Shown here: positions 11,082 to 23,700 of the stretch, in pieces
Numbering within the stretch: position 1 is the stretch's first letter
Layout: every line of letters begins with the position of its first letter
NCBI GenBank assembly: GCA_022495005.1
Contig: JAGYXB010000106.1
Span: forward strand, 1 to 64,000
DNA from: Rhyacophila brunnea
Lineage: Eukaryota; Arthropoda; Insecta; Trichoptera; Rhyacophilidae
DNA length: 64,000 nt
Direction: 5' to 3'
Made by a program: the position numbers and the translations under genes
Notes under the pieces: generated by a model
Told to the model about the DNA's origin: nothing
Seen by the model: the letters and a program-made list of their open reading frames with translations, nothing else
Database searches by the model: none

Positions 11082-12340
11082 TACATCTATAAAATTTATA
11101 TAACTCGTTTATATACCATAAAGTGACAGGTTTGTCTATAGGCAATCAAGTTTTTAGGTTTCCTTTGTTGATAAGTTATATTTATTATATTATTATTATA
11201 GCATTTTTAATAAATTCCAGGCAGAGCTAGTTGACTTTTAATATTGGTCAAAAGACAATGACAACTTTCCGCATTGCTTTGTTTTTTATTGTACTACTAA
11301 TAAAGATTATCTGTGTATATGTACTTGAAAAAAATTAATTAATATTTGCACATCACTATAATGGTACCTAATGCTATTGTCATAATCATAACCGCGGATA
11401 AATTTTCAATATTTTTTCTCGAATATAAAAATATTGTCATCTATATTAATGTTTTTGTCTTAATATCATGTTATCTTTTTGGTCAGTAGCGCATCTTCCT
11501 AATCAATAGTCTCTAGTTTATCAAAAGAACATAACGTTTTGGGTTGAGAATGTTAATTTTGTGCTGTTGGTTTCTTTACTACACACAACTTAAAATGGCC
11601 AAATATAACGTGTTATATTAAGATTATGACTTAGCTATTTTTAGTTTGATATGTTATCACTTATCACTTAATGCAAATTCTTATGAACCATACATAGATG
11701 GTTGGAAAATACATGCAGGAATACAAAATTACAAGATATTGTATTTTAGTTTTATAATTCACATCAATGGTGTATTCCGACAGCGATGACATCTAAAACT
11801 ACTTAATCAAATATGTGAATAAATATTTAATTTGTAGTAGTAGGTACCCAATGTTAGGTATGTGGAGATTTTGTTTAATGCAGTAAGACAGCTGATAATT
11901 CTATATCCTCACAAAATGCTGTGTATATTATATTGACTTGTAGTTACGTTTAATGTAGATTTATGACGCATTTATTTCATCTATTCGTGTTATGCAAGAA
12001 ACTGAAAATTTGACTTATAGATACAGGAATGTTCCGAGTATTGTAAAATGTTATGTATAAAAAAATCACACGAATTCATGTTTGTCAACATTAGCAAATC
12101 TTGGTTGTATGATAATGAAATTTATAGTTAATGCTAATTAATTTCTTTTGCATCTGTTGTCAATATCCATCATCATCATAATAGATTTCTTGACAATCCA
12201 GGACAGGCATCCTAACCTCCTCCTAAAACTTTGTTTTTTTTTACCATCCAACGTAAGTGACCTCCAGGTGTCTGTACTGGCCGCTCTAGGTTGCTTATTT
12301 ACACCGTCCACCCACCGAAGTTTAGTCACAAGACTCTATT
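11082..12340. other. Gene-free stretch with a possible LINE 3' end
   Basis: Mostly featureless AT-rich DNA. At 12150-12330 the minus strand reads A-A-S-T-D-T-W-R-S-L-T followed shortly by a (ATG)n tract (12165-12180). This resembles the C-terminus and microsatellite tail of RTE-type LINEs. Weak evidence. Confidence 0.35.
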
Positions 12341-13423
12341 TGTGTCACTAAATTTCAAAACCCGCTATAACACCATTTTGAAATAATTAAGATATATATA
12401 TTAATGGATTCGAAATTAAAATCTCTACATGAAAACTTTAACGCCTCTTTTAAAATCTGCTATGATTGACTGTCATTTATGAAGCAAAATCAATGCGTCT
12501 ATCAATTCCTGATATAACACTATGTGTGATATTCAAAAACCGCTTTAACACAACTCACCAATAAAGAGCGAGAATCAGACTAAAACAACATGGCCGCCAG
12601 CCAGTACATTTATGTTGTGACTTGCGAGAAGAATGTTATTTTGTTGATTTGATAATTTAACTATTTGTAATCTTAAAGTGTCTGACGAACTTGTGAATAT
12701 GGTTAAATGTCCAATTAATAAAGCAACGAAGATGTTGAGCCAACCAAAATCTTGGAAAGTCAACCAAATGCGCCAAAAACAGTAAGTTAAATTTGACATA
12801 AATGTGTTGAAAATGCATGGGTCACTACCTGAATTTCCAGTGGCGTGTAATTTAATTATGAGTGGTTAAAACTTCTTTTCACTAATATATTTTTTTACAA
12901 AGAATAAATTGTCACGAAATCATTTAAAAATGTCGTTCTAATATATTGAGTATTTTGTGTACGTTAAATAATGATACCCAGCAGATAAATTAATATAAAA
13001 AGTTACTAAATACGTACTATGCAAATTTTATCTAATTAACTGTTTCATTTCAGATATGCGTATATTTTGGTGTTGAGAAAACAACATTTTTGTAGCAACA
13101 AGTTTAAATAAAAATAATCCTAATTCATCCTACCACGTGCCACCAATAGAACATTCCGACATCAAGTTGTCAAAATATTCCTTAACAATATAATCTTCAA
13201 TACGTATTTCAAAAACCTATAACCAAACATTTAAGTCTTTTATTTAATCAGTGGACTAGAATACAATATAAATAGATATGCAAAATATTTCCAATAATGA
13301 TCCATTATTTGGCAAAAAAAGAGAAACATCAATAATCCCATTATCCATCAACTGAGAAGTTTTTATTGATTTTCTCAAAAAAATGAGATAGTGTTATAGC
13401 AGGTTTTGAAACTTAGCGACACA
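12341..13423. mobile_element. Non-autonomous TIR element related by motif to the 1749-4010 transposon
   Basis: Inverted ends of about 33 bp with a few mismatches lie at 12341-12373 and 13391-13423 (key core TTTCAAAACCCGCTATAACAC). An internal CTATGTGT at 12520 is followed by ATTCAAAAACCGCTTTAACAC. The CTATGTGT plus TTCAAAAACC combination is also found in the subterminal DNA of the 1749-4010 element, suggesting a related transposase. No target duplication could be fixed. No coding region. Confidence 0.6.
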
Positions 13424-16400
13424 TTTGTGAAATATATAATATAATATATTAAGCGTTGAAAGGCATAACACAAGTGATTAATTAAACTATTGGTAACTTG
13501 AGAAGAGTGAAAAGGTGATGAATTCACAATGCAATCATATTATTCAAGGCATAGAAAGAGACATTTTTTCTATGTTCTGATTTGAGAGACAGCTAAAGTA
13601 AACAAAAACATGAATAATGTACTAAAAACAAAAAATCGTAAAACATAATTGAAAAACAGATTCATTTAAAATAAATTTACAAATGATTAATATTATCATA
13701 ACATTTTTAGCATTATGGTGTACTTACTAAAATAAATTCTCTTTTTTTAAAGGTACTAAAAAATCATTCTTGTAGCCTACATACCGATCAATTCAAATGG
13801 ATATGATTTTCTATCTGACTAGAATATGCTGCATGTAATAATATGAATCATATTATATTTATAGATTCTAAGCCTAAGGGGTGACTAATACGTGAAGTCA
13901 TTTAAAATATTTATATTAAATCGGTGTCTGACAAGTATTATTGCAGAGATACAGGAATTTAAAAAAAAATCTTACGTAGTGTATTAAATATATTATGTGT
14001 TGGATAATTGCCCCATAATATTTAACCTATAATAAGCTCAGCTGACTACTTGTCGTCAGATCATCAAATGTAGGCCTAATTATTTCATAATGTTTAGTGT
14101 AGCTTTTGGCTCTGGTGTTAATATAGTATAACATGCATAAAAAAAACATGTAAGTATTTACTAATGCAAGAAGCAATCATTTTACAATATGAATTATATT
14201 TTGACTAAGTACAATTACAATCAATGTGTCATTTAAAAATCATAAAGTTCAATAATATACTAAAAAGAACCATACATGATTGGTGCAACACATAATGTAT
14301 ATTTTCTTCTGTATGCATGCTTATTGAGTAATCAGTAAGGTATTTTATTGTTAAGAATTGAATATGTGTATTAAATAAGGCTATAAGTACCAAAAAGTAG
14401 TATTGCCTGTAGTTACAAAATACCGAGTCATTGCGGTAAAATTTCATGAAGCAGACCTTTTGAAAAATATAGTTATACAGTGTGAAGCAATCACGGCAGC
14501 TTCTATAATTTTAGGTATTAAGAACTCGCAAGTGTCAACACACCATCGTCAGCTATTTTATATTGAATGCCGTTGACCACTGCAGTGCTACTTACACCAT
14601 TATAAATAAAACACGCCAACGGACTTACAAAATCGACAGGTTTAATTATTTTGCTGTATTTTTTTGACTTGCTTGAGGCACATAGTTGAAGTTATTGGCG
14701 TTGGTATGTAGAACATTTTTCAATAAAAATGTCAGTTTTTATTATTTTGGTACTTAGTGCCTTAATTAATACACGTATTCAATTGTTAATGCTTTTTCAA
14801 AATCACTTGTGATCCTAACAAACAGTAATGTTCTATGACTTGAGTCATCTATTTCCAATATCGGCATAGTTACGAAGAAAACATATTTTTTGGTGGTGTT
14901 TATGGACAAACATGTTTTGTTCAAATCTAATACATTATGGTCATTTGCCAAAATTAATATGGCCTGTGGATTTGTGTGATATTAGTAATGGATGGCTCAT
15001 CTTTTGGTCTTGTATGGTTATTACATTTCATAAAATATGTCTACATTTGTTCACTTCATCTTCCACTTTGCTCCAAATTTTTAATTAATTCAACACTCCA
15101 GTGAACGAAAAAATGCACAAATGTAGACATAGCTATGGCTGTCACTGCATACACTGTCAAAAGTTACTGTAGGTATAACAGGAACGTTATATGTTATATT
15201 TATTTTAAATAACTAAATGATTTTCTTGAATCATTTACTACATATTATTGTCAATCAGCCTAGTTATCTCTTACCATTGTATTCTTACTTGTTATTTAAG
15301 AAAAAATTCAAGTAACAGTATTTGCGAAGAAACGATATATAAAATAATAGACTTGAAGCACTAAATCAATCTGGCTTATATATTATAGTCATAAATTCAG
15401 AAAACTATATTAGATGTACGTATTCATGTATCTGTACCTAATGTATTATAGCCGGTGGCGTAACTAGGAGCAAAAGAGCTTGTGCCAAATCATTGTTAAT
15501 AAAATTTATGAGTTGTAATTATTTTGTGGTTCAATTCGACAAATGTTTATATGATGTGGTACAGATATTCTGTCGCTTACGGCTGTCATGTTTTGACAAT
15601 TAGCCGTTTGTTGGATTTCATTTCGTTTATGTATGGGAATGTCCAAATTTTCCCTTTTCAAGGATATTATATGTTTTAGTTTGTAAATCAAGAATATCTG
15701 TATTCTGTCCATATTGTTACGTCACTCTATAGAGCCATTCCGCTTAGTTTAATAAATGTGATAATATTATTTTTAAAATATTAGTATATTTATTTTGTAT
15801 AATATGTCACATATTATGATAAAATGATTCAGGGTTTCCGATTTCCTTATTTGATCATGGATGTTTTGAATGGAGGGAATATTATAACAAATGCACTTAA
15901 TTATCATTTACAATACAATAGGCATCGTAAAATTTCCAATATTTTATATTATTTTTTAATCAATACTTGTAGTCATGGAATGCGGCACTTACTGTCAGAA
16001 TGTAGCATTTCAAGCATGACAAATTGAAACAGGCTACAGTGAAACTATTTAATATCAGTCAAAATTATCTAAGCCACAGGAAAAGGGGTGCGGTTGCCAT
16101 GGACCATTCTCGGTATGGCATAACTGACTTGCATGCTGAGAATTTAGATCATCAAGTACCCATTGAATGATAGTAATGTTGATCAGTAACTACAAATAAA
16201 ATGACTTTCCAAAAATATCTCTCCCGTTCTCCATCAATGGTTTTGAGTTGTAAAGTTTCTATAGTTTATGAATATTACAATAAATAAAAATAATTTAAAT
16301 TTGTATGTTTTTATTGATATAGGATACATGAATATAATATTTCAACATTTTGATAAATAATGATTTTTTTAAATTGAACACCATTATAAGATGAGTTTTT

Positions 16401-16552
16401 TTTTATTGTGTTCTAAAATAGTATTTTCTGATATTTTTGCCCTTGCAACAAAAATAAATCTCATATTATCTTATTAATAAGCTTCATATTAATGGTGGTA
16501 CGATCTTACAATGGTGAACTGATTTGACTAATATATGTTGAAAGCGATTAAT
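13424..16552. other. Gene-free AT-rich stretch
   Basis: I found no exon, RNA gene or element with both ends here. Its right end should hold the 3' UTR of the NDUFA5 gene, which is transcribed leftward and stops at 16553. Confidence 0.4.
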
Positions 16553-19500
16553 TTAGCTGGTAGGGGGCCAATCCCATTGTCCTTTGGGAGCAGGTTCAAC
16601 CAAAGGTTCCCAAGCCTTCCAATCCAACATTTTCCTTGCTAAAACCAACTCATTCTCCGCTTGCAGCATAAGCTCTTCCACTTGTCCGCAACCAATTTGG
16701 GTTTCTATATCAAAAATATTGTTGCTCTGTAAGAAAGATAGACTATATTTATTTCATAATTCACCTTTGATTTTGTTTTCCTTGGGTATTTGGAGGAATT
16801 CAATTCATTGTTCAATCAAAAAAATAAAATTCATTGTTCTTATTCCATAGTGTTATTAAAATCGTTATTGATATTAGACAAACAAACAGTTAAAATTCTC
16901 TAAAATTAAATAACTACTGAAATGAAAATCGTTCATGCCTACATAGGGATGCGGTATTACTAATGTCAAGTATCAATACAGGGGGCCCTCGACTTTCGTA
17001 CGTAATTTGTTCCGGAAAATGTATGTGAATGTTGAATGTAAAAAAGTAGAGTTTTTTAAAAAGTGTCTTTCAAAATATTTATCTATCAATGGGTATAATA
17101 AAGTTAACGGGGCTAGCAATCAGGTGTTTTATTGATAAAGAGTTCTATAACATGCTGTCTTATCAATTGCTCTATGTACTTGAGATATACGCTCTCCATT
17201 GGGATCACATTCTTCCTTGACAAAAATTTGTAAAGATGCATGAAGGCTCCATTCATATTTTTTAATGTCAAAATCTTGACGATGAGTTTATCAGCTTCTT
17301 TTTCACTTTCATTTTGTATTTCATTGAACTCTTGTTGATAATTAACTATTCATTTGACAGTGAGATTCAATTAACCATATTAATTCCACCTTTGTCTCGA
17401 TTGTATGAAGTTTATGAGTCCTTAATTTCTTTTTGTCCGTATTACTGCAGTTTCTCCGTTTCTCACTCATGTTTATAAATTTATAAGGGTGAAATATTTA
17501 CATAAACAAATAAACTGGCAAAACGCACAACACATCGGCACGCATCCTAATGCAAGACTAAACTTGTTTATGTATTTGAGAAGGTGACAGGGAACGGAGG
17601 AGAGAGAAACGATTGCATGGAAGCGCACAGTTTTTGCATTGTCAACAAAAATCTAAATTTTAAGAAATGTACGAAAGTCTCTAGTATTTTAATTATTATG
17701 TAATATATTAGTAGGCATCAAAGGAAAAGAATCATTGTCATAGAAAATTATTGGATCAACTGAAACAATATACAAATATGTATCGGATACTTGTCAATTA
17801 GGCCTATACCACTCGATTAAAAAATTGATTTGGTGTCATATCATGTGGTCATTTGAAAGCCAATAATTTGTACATATTATTAATTATCCTGTGAGTCATT
17901 ATAGATGAATGTTATATGGAATAACGTGTTCCACCTCCCATCAATGGATAACAACTAATCATCTTACAATGTCTATTAACGGCCCACATGCTCAGCGTAG
18001 GTCAAAATGTAGTTTTATGGTATTTTCAGAGCATAACCCTGGACATTCCTTAAACGTTGTAGATAATCTATTTATATAATTTTGAAGCCTTATTATCCAT
18101 TATATTTATTTTAAACATTTGATGACTGCATAAAGTATTTTTATTACATAAAGTAGTATTCTTTTAAACCTCTCGCTCTAATGTTTTAAAATATAGTCAT
18201 ATTTCAGTACATCCATGTGCAGTGGTGTTAAGATTTTTTAGGTTTATTAATTTTTAACCCTTAACACTCGAGTGCCGCCATATCGGCGGCATTAGAAGTT
18301 TCCCGTATTACTCGAGTGCCGCCGTAGCGGCGGCATCGCCTATAAAGTAATTTTTTGTAATATTTTCAGAAATTTTTATAATGCGATTTCAATCAAGTTA
18401 GAATGAATAATAATAGGTTATTACATTTATCTGAGAAAGAAGTCGGCAAAAGAATACTGCGTGCCTAATTTCAACATAGTATTTTTATCGGAATCTTCTC
18501 TTTTTTTATTCGTAGGTCGTCGCTTGCAAGCAATGTTTTTTGTCACATAAATTTTATTTATTAAACGTTCCCAGACTAGAGTGAAGTGTTTGTCACGCAT
18601 GATTTTGAAGTGTGTTTATATTTTTATTGGTTCTCGCTTGCGCAGGGGCGTCTCGTATAGTTTACAGTTTTATATTTGAATACTGTTTTTGATGACAATA
18701 CTTACTAGTATATTATGCCGATTCGGAACCTATATAATGTGAAATACTCTAATGAGTCAAATGAAAATTATTACGTATCGATTTATTATTTTTTGAGAAA
18801 TCTTTTGATAATGTGTACCGCACTGGGAATGAGTTGTTATGAGCCCGAAACTAATTTAGGAAATTTACGAGACAGCCGCTTATATTACAAGTGTATTTGA
18901 AGGCAATTCATTTGTATCATATTTACAGTCATAATGGACGATTTACACTTTATAGCCAGTTCTCTACATACCGCTATTTCATTACGATTCTGTGATAAGC
19001 CAGGATTACATATTGGAGATTGCTTTGTGAAATACCACACAATCAAGAATTATAAATAAACTAAAAATAAGTACAGTATATTCATTATAAATTTATTTTA
19101 CAGAATAAAAAAAAAAAAAATTTTTACATTTTTTCACCAATTAAATGTTTTATATTGAAATTATGCTTTGTGCGGGAAAAAGTCTCGAGTGGGTGGTATG
19201 TACCTATAAAAAAAATTTCGAGTGGAAAAGGTTAAACAGTAGTTGTCTGGAGTTCAGTCAAAAAGTGGAGGTTGATAGTTTCTGTCGGGTAGTGATGGTA
19301 GGTCATTGGTCAATAGAACTCAGTCAAATAACTAAATAAACATCTAGAGCGTAAACATGTTTGCAAACAATGATAATGTCACATTGATAAGATAGATATA
19401 GAATGTGAACCAAATGCACTGAAAATGACATGCTACACAAAAAACTAAATAAATTATTATACCGTCTTTAATACTGCTGCTCTTTCATTGACTATTTGTT

Positions 19501-19739
19501 CAGTATATTTTCTGTACGCGGCAGATTCTGGCATTTTTTGGAGTGTCCTCAGTATTTTACTGTACAGAACTCCAAGCGAATGGTGAGGATTCACAGCGAC
19601 CGCCAAGCCCGTTAGACCGGTTACCTAAGGAAGAAATAATAGTAAACATACAATTGTGGAAAATAAATATTTTTTTCTGAGAAAAAATATACAATTACAG
19701 TATGTAAAAGGTCTGTACCTTTTTAATTGCTCCTGCCAT
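16553..19739 (-). CDS. NDUFA5: NADH:ubiquinone oxidoreductase subunit A5 (complex I B13), complete, 3 exons
   Basis: Minus-strand exons 19719-19739 (M-A-G-A-I-K-K), 19463-19624 and 16553-16726 join in phase 0 to give 118 residues (human 116). Exon 2 contains [21 protein letters not shown] and [13 protein letters not shown]. Exon 3 contains [27 protein letters not shown] and Q-W-D-W-P. These are family signatures of this nuclear-encoded accessory subunit of the mitochondrial complex I matrix arm. The first exon is only 21 coding bases, so an automatic search could miss it. The large intron (16727-19462) holds a pogo-like remnant, half a foldback element and a piggyBac-like element. It is divergent from NDUFB6. 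Confidence 0.95.
16979..17682 (-). mobile_element. pogo/Tigger-like element remnant in NDUFA5 intron
   Basis: The left end reads CAGGGGGCCCTCGACTTTCG next to TA (16977-16978). The right end carries the inverse CGAAAGTC near 17668, with a decayed tip. The CTCGACTTTCGTACG wording is typical of pogo-type elements. On the minus strand an open frame of about 79 codons (about 17113-17350) includes [14 protein letters not shown]. It may be a transposase remnant, but I cannot name the domain. Confidence 0.6.
17976..18253. mobile_element. Single arm of the TTAA foldback family (third copy)
   Basis: Immediately after TTAA (17976-17979), the sequence from 17980 to 18253 matches, in order, the left arm of the large palindrome at 50243-50922. 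Shared words include GTAGATAATCTATTTATATA, TTAAACATTTGATGACTGCA and CCTCTCGCTCTAATGTTTTA. Homology stops at the TTAA of the adjoining piggyBac-like element, consistent with that element having inserted into it. The opposite arm was not found to the right. Confidence 0.75.
18254..19235. mobile_element. piggyBac-like non-autonomous element with paired GC-rich hairpins
   Basis: TTAA at 18254-18257 and 19232-19235 flank 974 bp. The left end reads CCCTTAACACTCGAG and the inverse of the right end reads CCTTTTCCACTCGA, so the two termini share CCYTT...CACTCGA. Near the left end the motif GTGCCGCC-x-TA-x-CGGCGGC occurs twice, about 45 bp apart (18270-18293, 18312-18335), each able to form a hairpin. 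A 61-codon frame at 18715-18900 is not recognisable. TTAA flanks and C-rich tips fit piggyBac. Confidence 0.65.
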
Positions 19740-20783
19740 TCTTCGCTTAGTTTTGGTTAGATAATATTGGATAATATCATAGACTAATATACTGTTTATT
19801 TTTTGACAGCCAGGTTGTCCAACTTTTGAGTATTTGCATGTCAAAAACCCCATCGGTAGTCGACAATAAATTATTACTCTATGGTGATCATTATTGTTCG
19901 ACAGTGGATCGGCGACTTTATCGCTCTGCTATAGCTTTGACACTTAGACTATAGATACATACCGTTGCATTGCTAAATGAAGCCGCGTGCCTTGCGCTTG
20001 GTTTGTGGGCGAGCGAACGCATTCGTCTACAAATGTTCGAGACCATTTCGCTAGTGCTCGCACTAGACGCTCAGAATTAAAATATAATTTTCTATTTTTT
20101 TACGTTATATAGTATTTTTAAGCGGTCAAAATGCAACCATTAGGTAAAGATATCCATAATTTAAGTTATTTTAAAGAAACACTAGGTCACTGATATTAAA
20201 ATATATAATAAAATACAAATAAATTATCACGAACATGTATCAACTTACCTATGAAACGTAATACCATCTTCTTGCTTATCAGTACGGCTACCACATTTAA
20301 GACAACAACACAGAACCATCTTTTCTACGTAATTAACTAAAAATATTTACCATTGACTTTATGTTTAACACAAAAAATATCAATTTTAGCAACTCGAGCT
20401 CGCAAGTTATCGACGCTATGTGAAGCGTTTCGCCCCGATTTGATGGCGATACTTTTGGAAACTAGCTCACAGATATGTAGAGCTTTTATCTTACTCTAGC
20501 GCGTGTCGCAGAGATTGTAAGGGTGCCGAATACTTTCTCACTCGCACTCATGCATCGTTTTTGTTCAGGCCTTGCTTTGACATAATAAATTTAGAATGGT
20601 ATCTTGTCGAATAGCTGGTTGGCATCACTGTTTTTTCAAAACTGAAAACACTGGGTTTTGCTGACAACCATAGATATCTTATCTATGCATAGATAATCTG
20701 ACAACTGACGGGACGGTCGGCCGACTGTTCTGTGGGTTTCTGAATCTAGATAATTCTAGGGTGCTCTTGAGAAAAACTATAAA
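19740..20783. promoter_or_regulatory. Divergent intergenic region between NDUFA5 and NDUFB6
   Basis: The two start codons face away from each other across 1044 bp. An 18-bp perfect palindrome, TTATCTATGCATAGATAA (20679-20696), sits about 90 bp before the NDUFB6 ATG and contains two opposed GATA words. No TATA box is obvious. Whether the region is one bidirectional promoter or two separate ones cannot be read from the sequence. Confidence 0.5.
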
Positions 20784-23700
20784 ATGTCACAATCAAATAC
20801 GGGTGGCGTCAAGCCTATGACCATCACTGGTCGGATGGTTCGAGAAAGAGAACGTTTAATTGGTATGTCAGATGACGAAAGAGCCTGGCGTAAACAGTGG
20901 CTAAAAGATCAAGTTTTGGCTCACGACGAACCTCGATTTGTTCCTGAGTATTGGAATCAACGCTTGAATCCTATTCGTCAGGCGTATCGTTTTCCCCTGG
21001 ACAAAATCTTTTCGGGACTCACCCCATTTATGGTACTTATATTACCTTTTTGATATCGAATAAAATCGTAACCTAATTTGTTATGTAATATTTTTTAATT
21101 TGTTTATTGACATTTCTAGGGAGAAATACCTGCGCTGTACGCCAGATATTTTACTGGAAAATTGATATTGTTTGGATTCGGAGTTCTTGCTACCCATTAT
21201 TACTTTAAATACAATCAGAACGTAAGTATTACAGAGGAGGTAAATATATACTGCTCTTCGACCTGTCAAAACGGATCAACATTATTGTACATCTGACGAA
21301 GTAGTGATGTGTATTGGCGGAAATATTGGGTACACTCATTATTGATTAGAAATATACGAATTATTGTTTGAAGGATATTTCTTAACCTATCATTTCATTG
21401 TGATCACCGCCATTAGTTGTCATTTTTGCTCTCTTAGGCGACTCGTGCGCTGTAAAATAGCATAGACTCTATGTGTGGTAGCGCCGACTTTTTGAACTAC
21501 ACGCAAGCGACATTCATGCTGTGTACATTGGAATATGTTGCATGCGACATCAGGCATGTTTCACAACCAAAAATGTTGCAACCACGTGGTTTGCGGCTAT
21601 ACATTTAGTTATATGTATTTTGTGAATGCCAACAAAATCACATTGACAATTTCGACATGTTGCAATCGAGATGTATGTATGTGCGACCTGGCTAAGTAAT
21701 AGTCCATCGTTTAATGTGACAAGAAAGAATTTACAGGATGAATACTTCTCCCATTGTCAATTTTATGGTGCAATGTAATGAGTGGATAATTCAATAACCT
21801 GGCAGATGAGAATACTTTCAAAAAAGATTGTCTATGTCAAAAGCTGAAAGATTATGTGTAGGGAAAAGCATTTAATCTAACCAAGTAAATGCACAATCAG
21901 AACCTATAATGTCTTGACACTCTGAATAAAACAACTAACAACACATTCATTATTTTGATTTTCAAAAAGTAATATGGAACAGTAAAAATACACATATACT
22001 AAGAGAAAACTCTGAGCGAATCTAGGTTTTGAATGCTAGTAATTTATAAAAAACAGCGTAATTTTATAATGAGTAATTAAAAAGAATCATTGAAGTAGAC
22101 CATAGTAGACTCTATTTTAAGAATTTATAAAACAACCTATTTGTAGATCATGGGGCTCCACCAGCTGGAGGGCCTCAAATAAACCTTCAATAATAATAAT
22201 AGAGGTCTAAGAATTTTGTCAAATATATTTTATAAAACGTTCTTGGATATGACCCATTTATACTTACATTTTATGATGCCGTATCACTTCAATTCACAAG
22301 ATTTTTTTTAACCATGTCCGATGCTAAGATCATATTATGTGCCTCCACAGAGTGGAGGTTGTATTTACAGATCTTTGATTTTATGAGAAATGGATATTAG
22401 CCACTTGTTCAATCTAATAAGTCAATATTCTAATCCAAACACACATTGAAAAACAATAATATAATATGTAAATTTTCCAGACCCGGGATTCGAACCCGGG
22501 ACCAATGACATTAGCCGATGCGGTAACCGCTCCAAAAATCCATGTTTCGCATTAAATTGTCATATTCGATAAGATACATACAATAAAAGACAATTTTTTT
22601 AAACTCTTGGTTTATAAATGAGACTGTCCATTTTTGGCAAACATTAAATTATAATCATTTCAACACATATGAAGATCCATAAGTTCGCTGAATGGGACAG
22701 AAAGAAAAGAATATATATATGTTTTATATTTTTATTTTTCAATATAATCTCATCGGACATGAATACACTTCTTAGATCTATCGATTAATTATTTTTCTAA
22801 ACCTTCGAAGGAACCTTTTGAAGTCCTGTGATGTTAGTGCCTTTTGGTTTATAATCTATTAACAGGATTCCTTGTGAATCCCAAAATACTGTTGCCATCA
22901 CCTTCCCAGCCGATGATACAACCTTAAACTTCTTGGGGGCTGAACCACCCTTTTTATGCCACTGCATATACTCCTGTTTTAACTCAAGCTCATAATGATA
23001 AACCCACGTTTCATCTCCCATGACAATTTTCTTGATAAGTTTCTCTTGATTGACGCCAAACAGCCTTAAAAACTACTTAGAACATTCCACACAGTAACTT
23101 TTTTGATGTGGCAAAAGCATTCATGGCACCCATCTTGCGCTTACCTTTGATCCCTATTAATGTATAATTCTGGAAATTATTATTTTGGATAGAATAAACC
23201 TTTCTGCAATTTTGATTAGTTTTAGCCGACCATTTTCCATAAGGGCATCTTCGATTTTTAGTACCATTAATTTCATGTGTAGGGACGTCACTTGGCCTTC
23301 CACAACGGTCATCATCTTCTATTGACACTCTACCTTGTTTAAATAAATGTGACCATTTGTAAATCATGGTTTTACTACAACAAAGAGTGCCATAAACCAA
23401 TTTTATTTAATTTTGGATAGTTTCCACACTTTTCCACTATTTTGTGATGAATTTAATTACTGCACGGAGCTCAATATTTGACATTTATAAAATTATCATA
23501 GACTTCCATTTGTTCTTTTGAATATTTAACAATAAAAATATTATTTTAACCCCAATACTTGCTGCTTTCATCACCATTCCACAAACTTATGGAACTGCCC
23601 TCGTAATCGTAACACGTAATATCTGTACCTCAGAGGCAGACGGATGCAAATGCCAAATACCCAATTGTTCAGGAGAGCCAAAAAACAATTTTTATTTTAA

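Noticed and set aside
22483..22533. Possible tRNA gene with B box GGTTCGAATCC
   Set aside because: No closing acceptor stem; a second copy with the same downstream body at 49 kb shows a SINE family.
23400..23484. Intact second mariner
   Set aside because: Stops occur within the first 30 codons and catalytic Asp residues two and three are gone.
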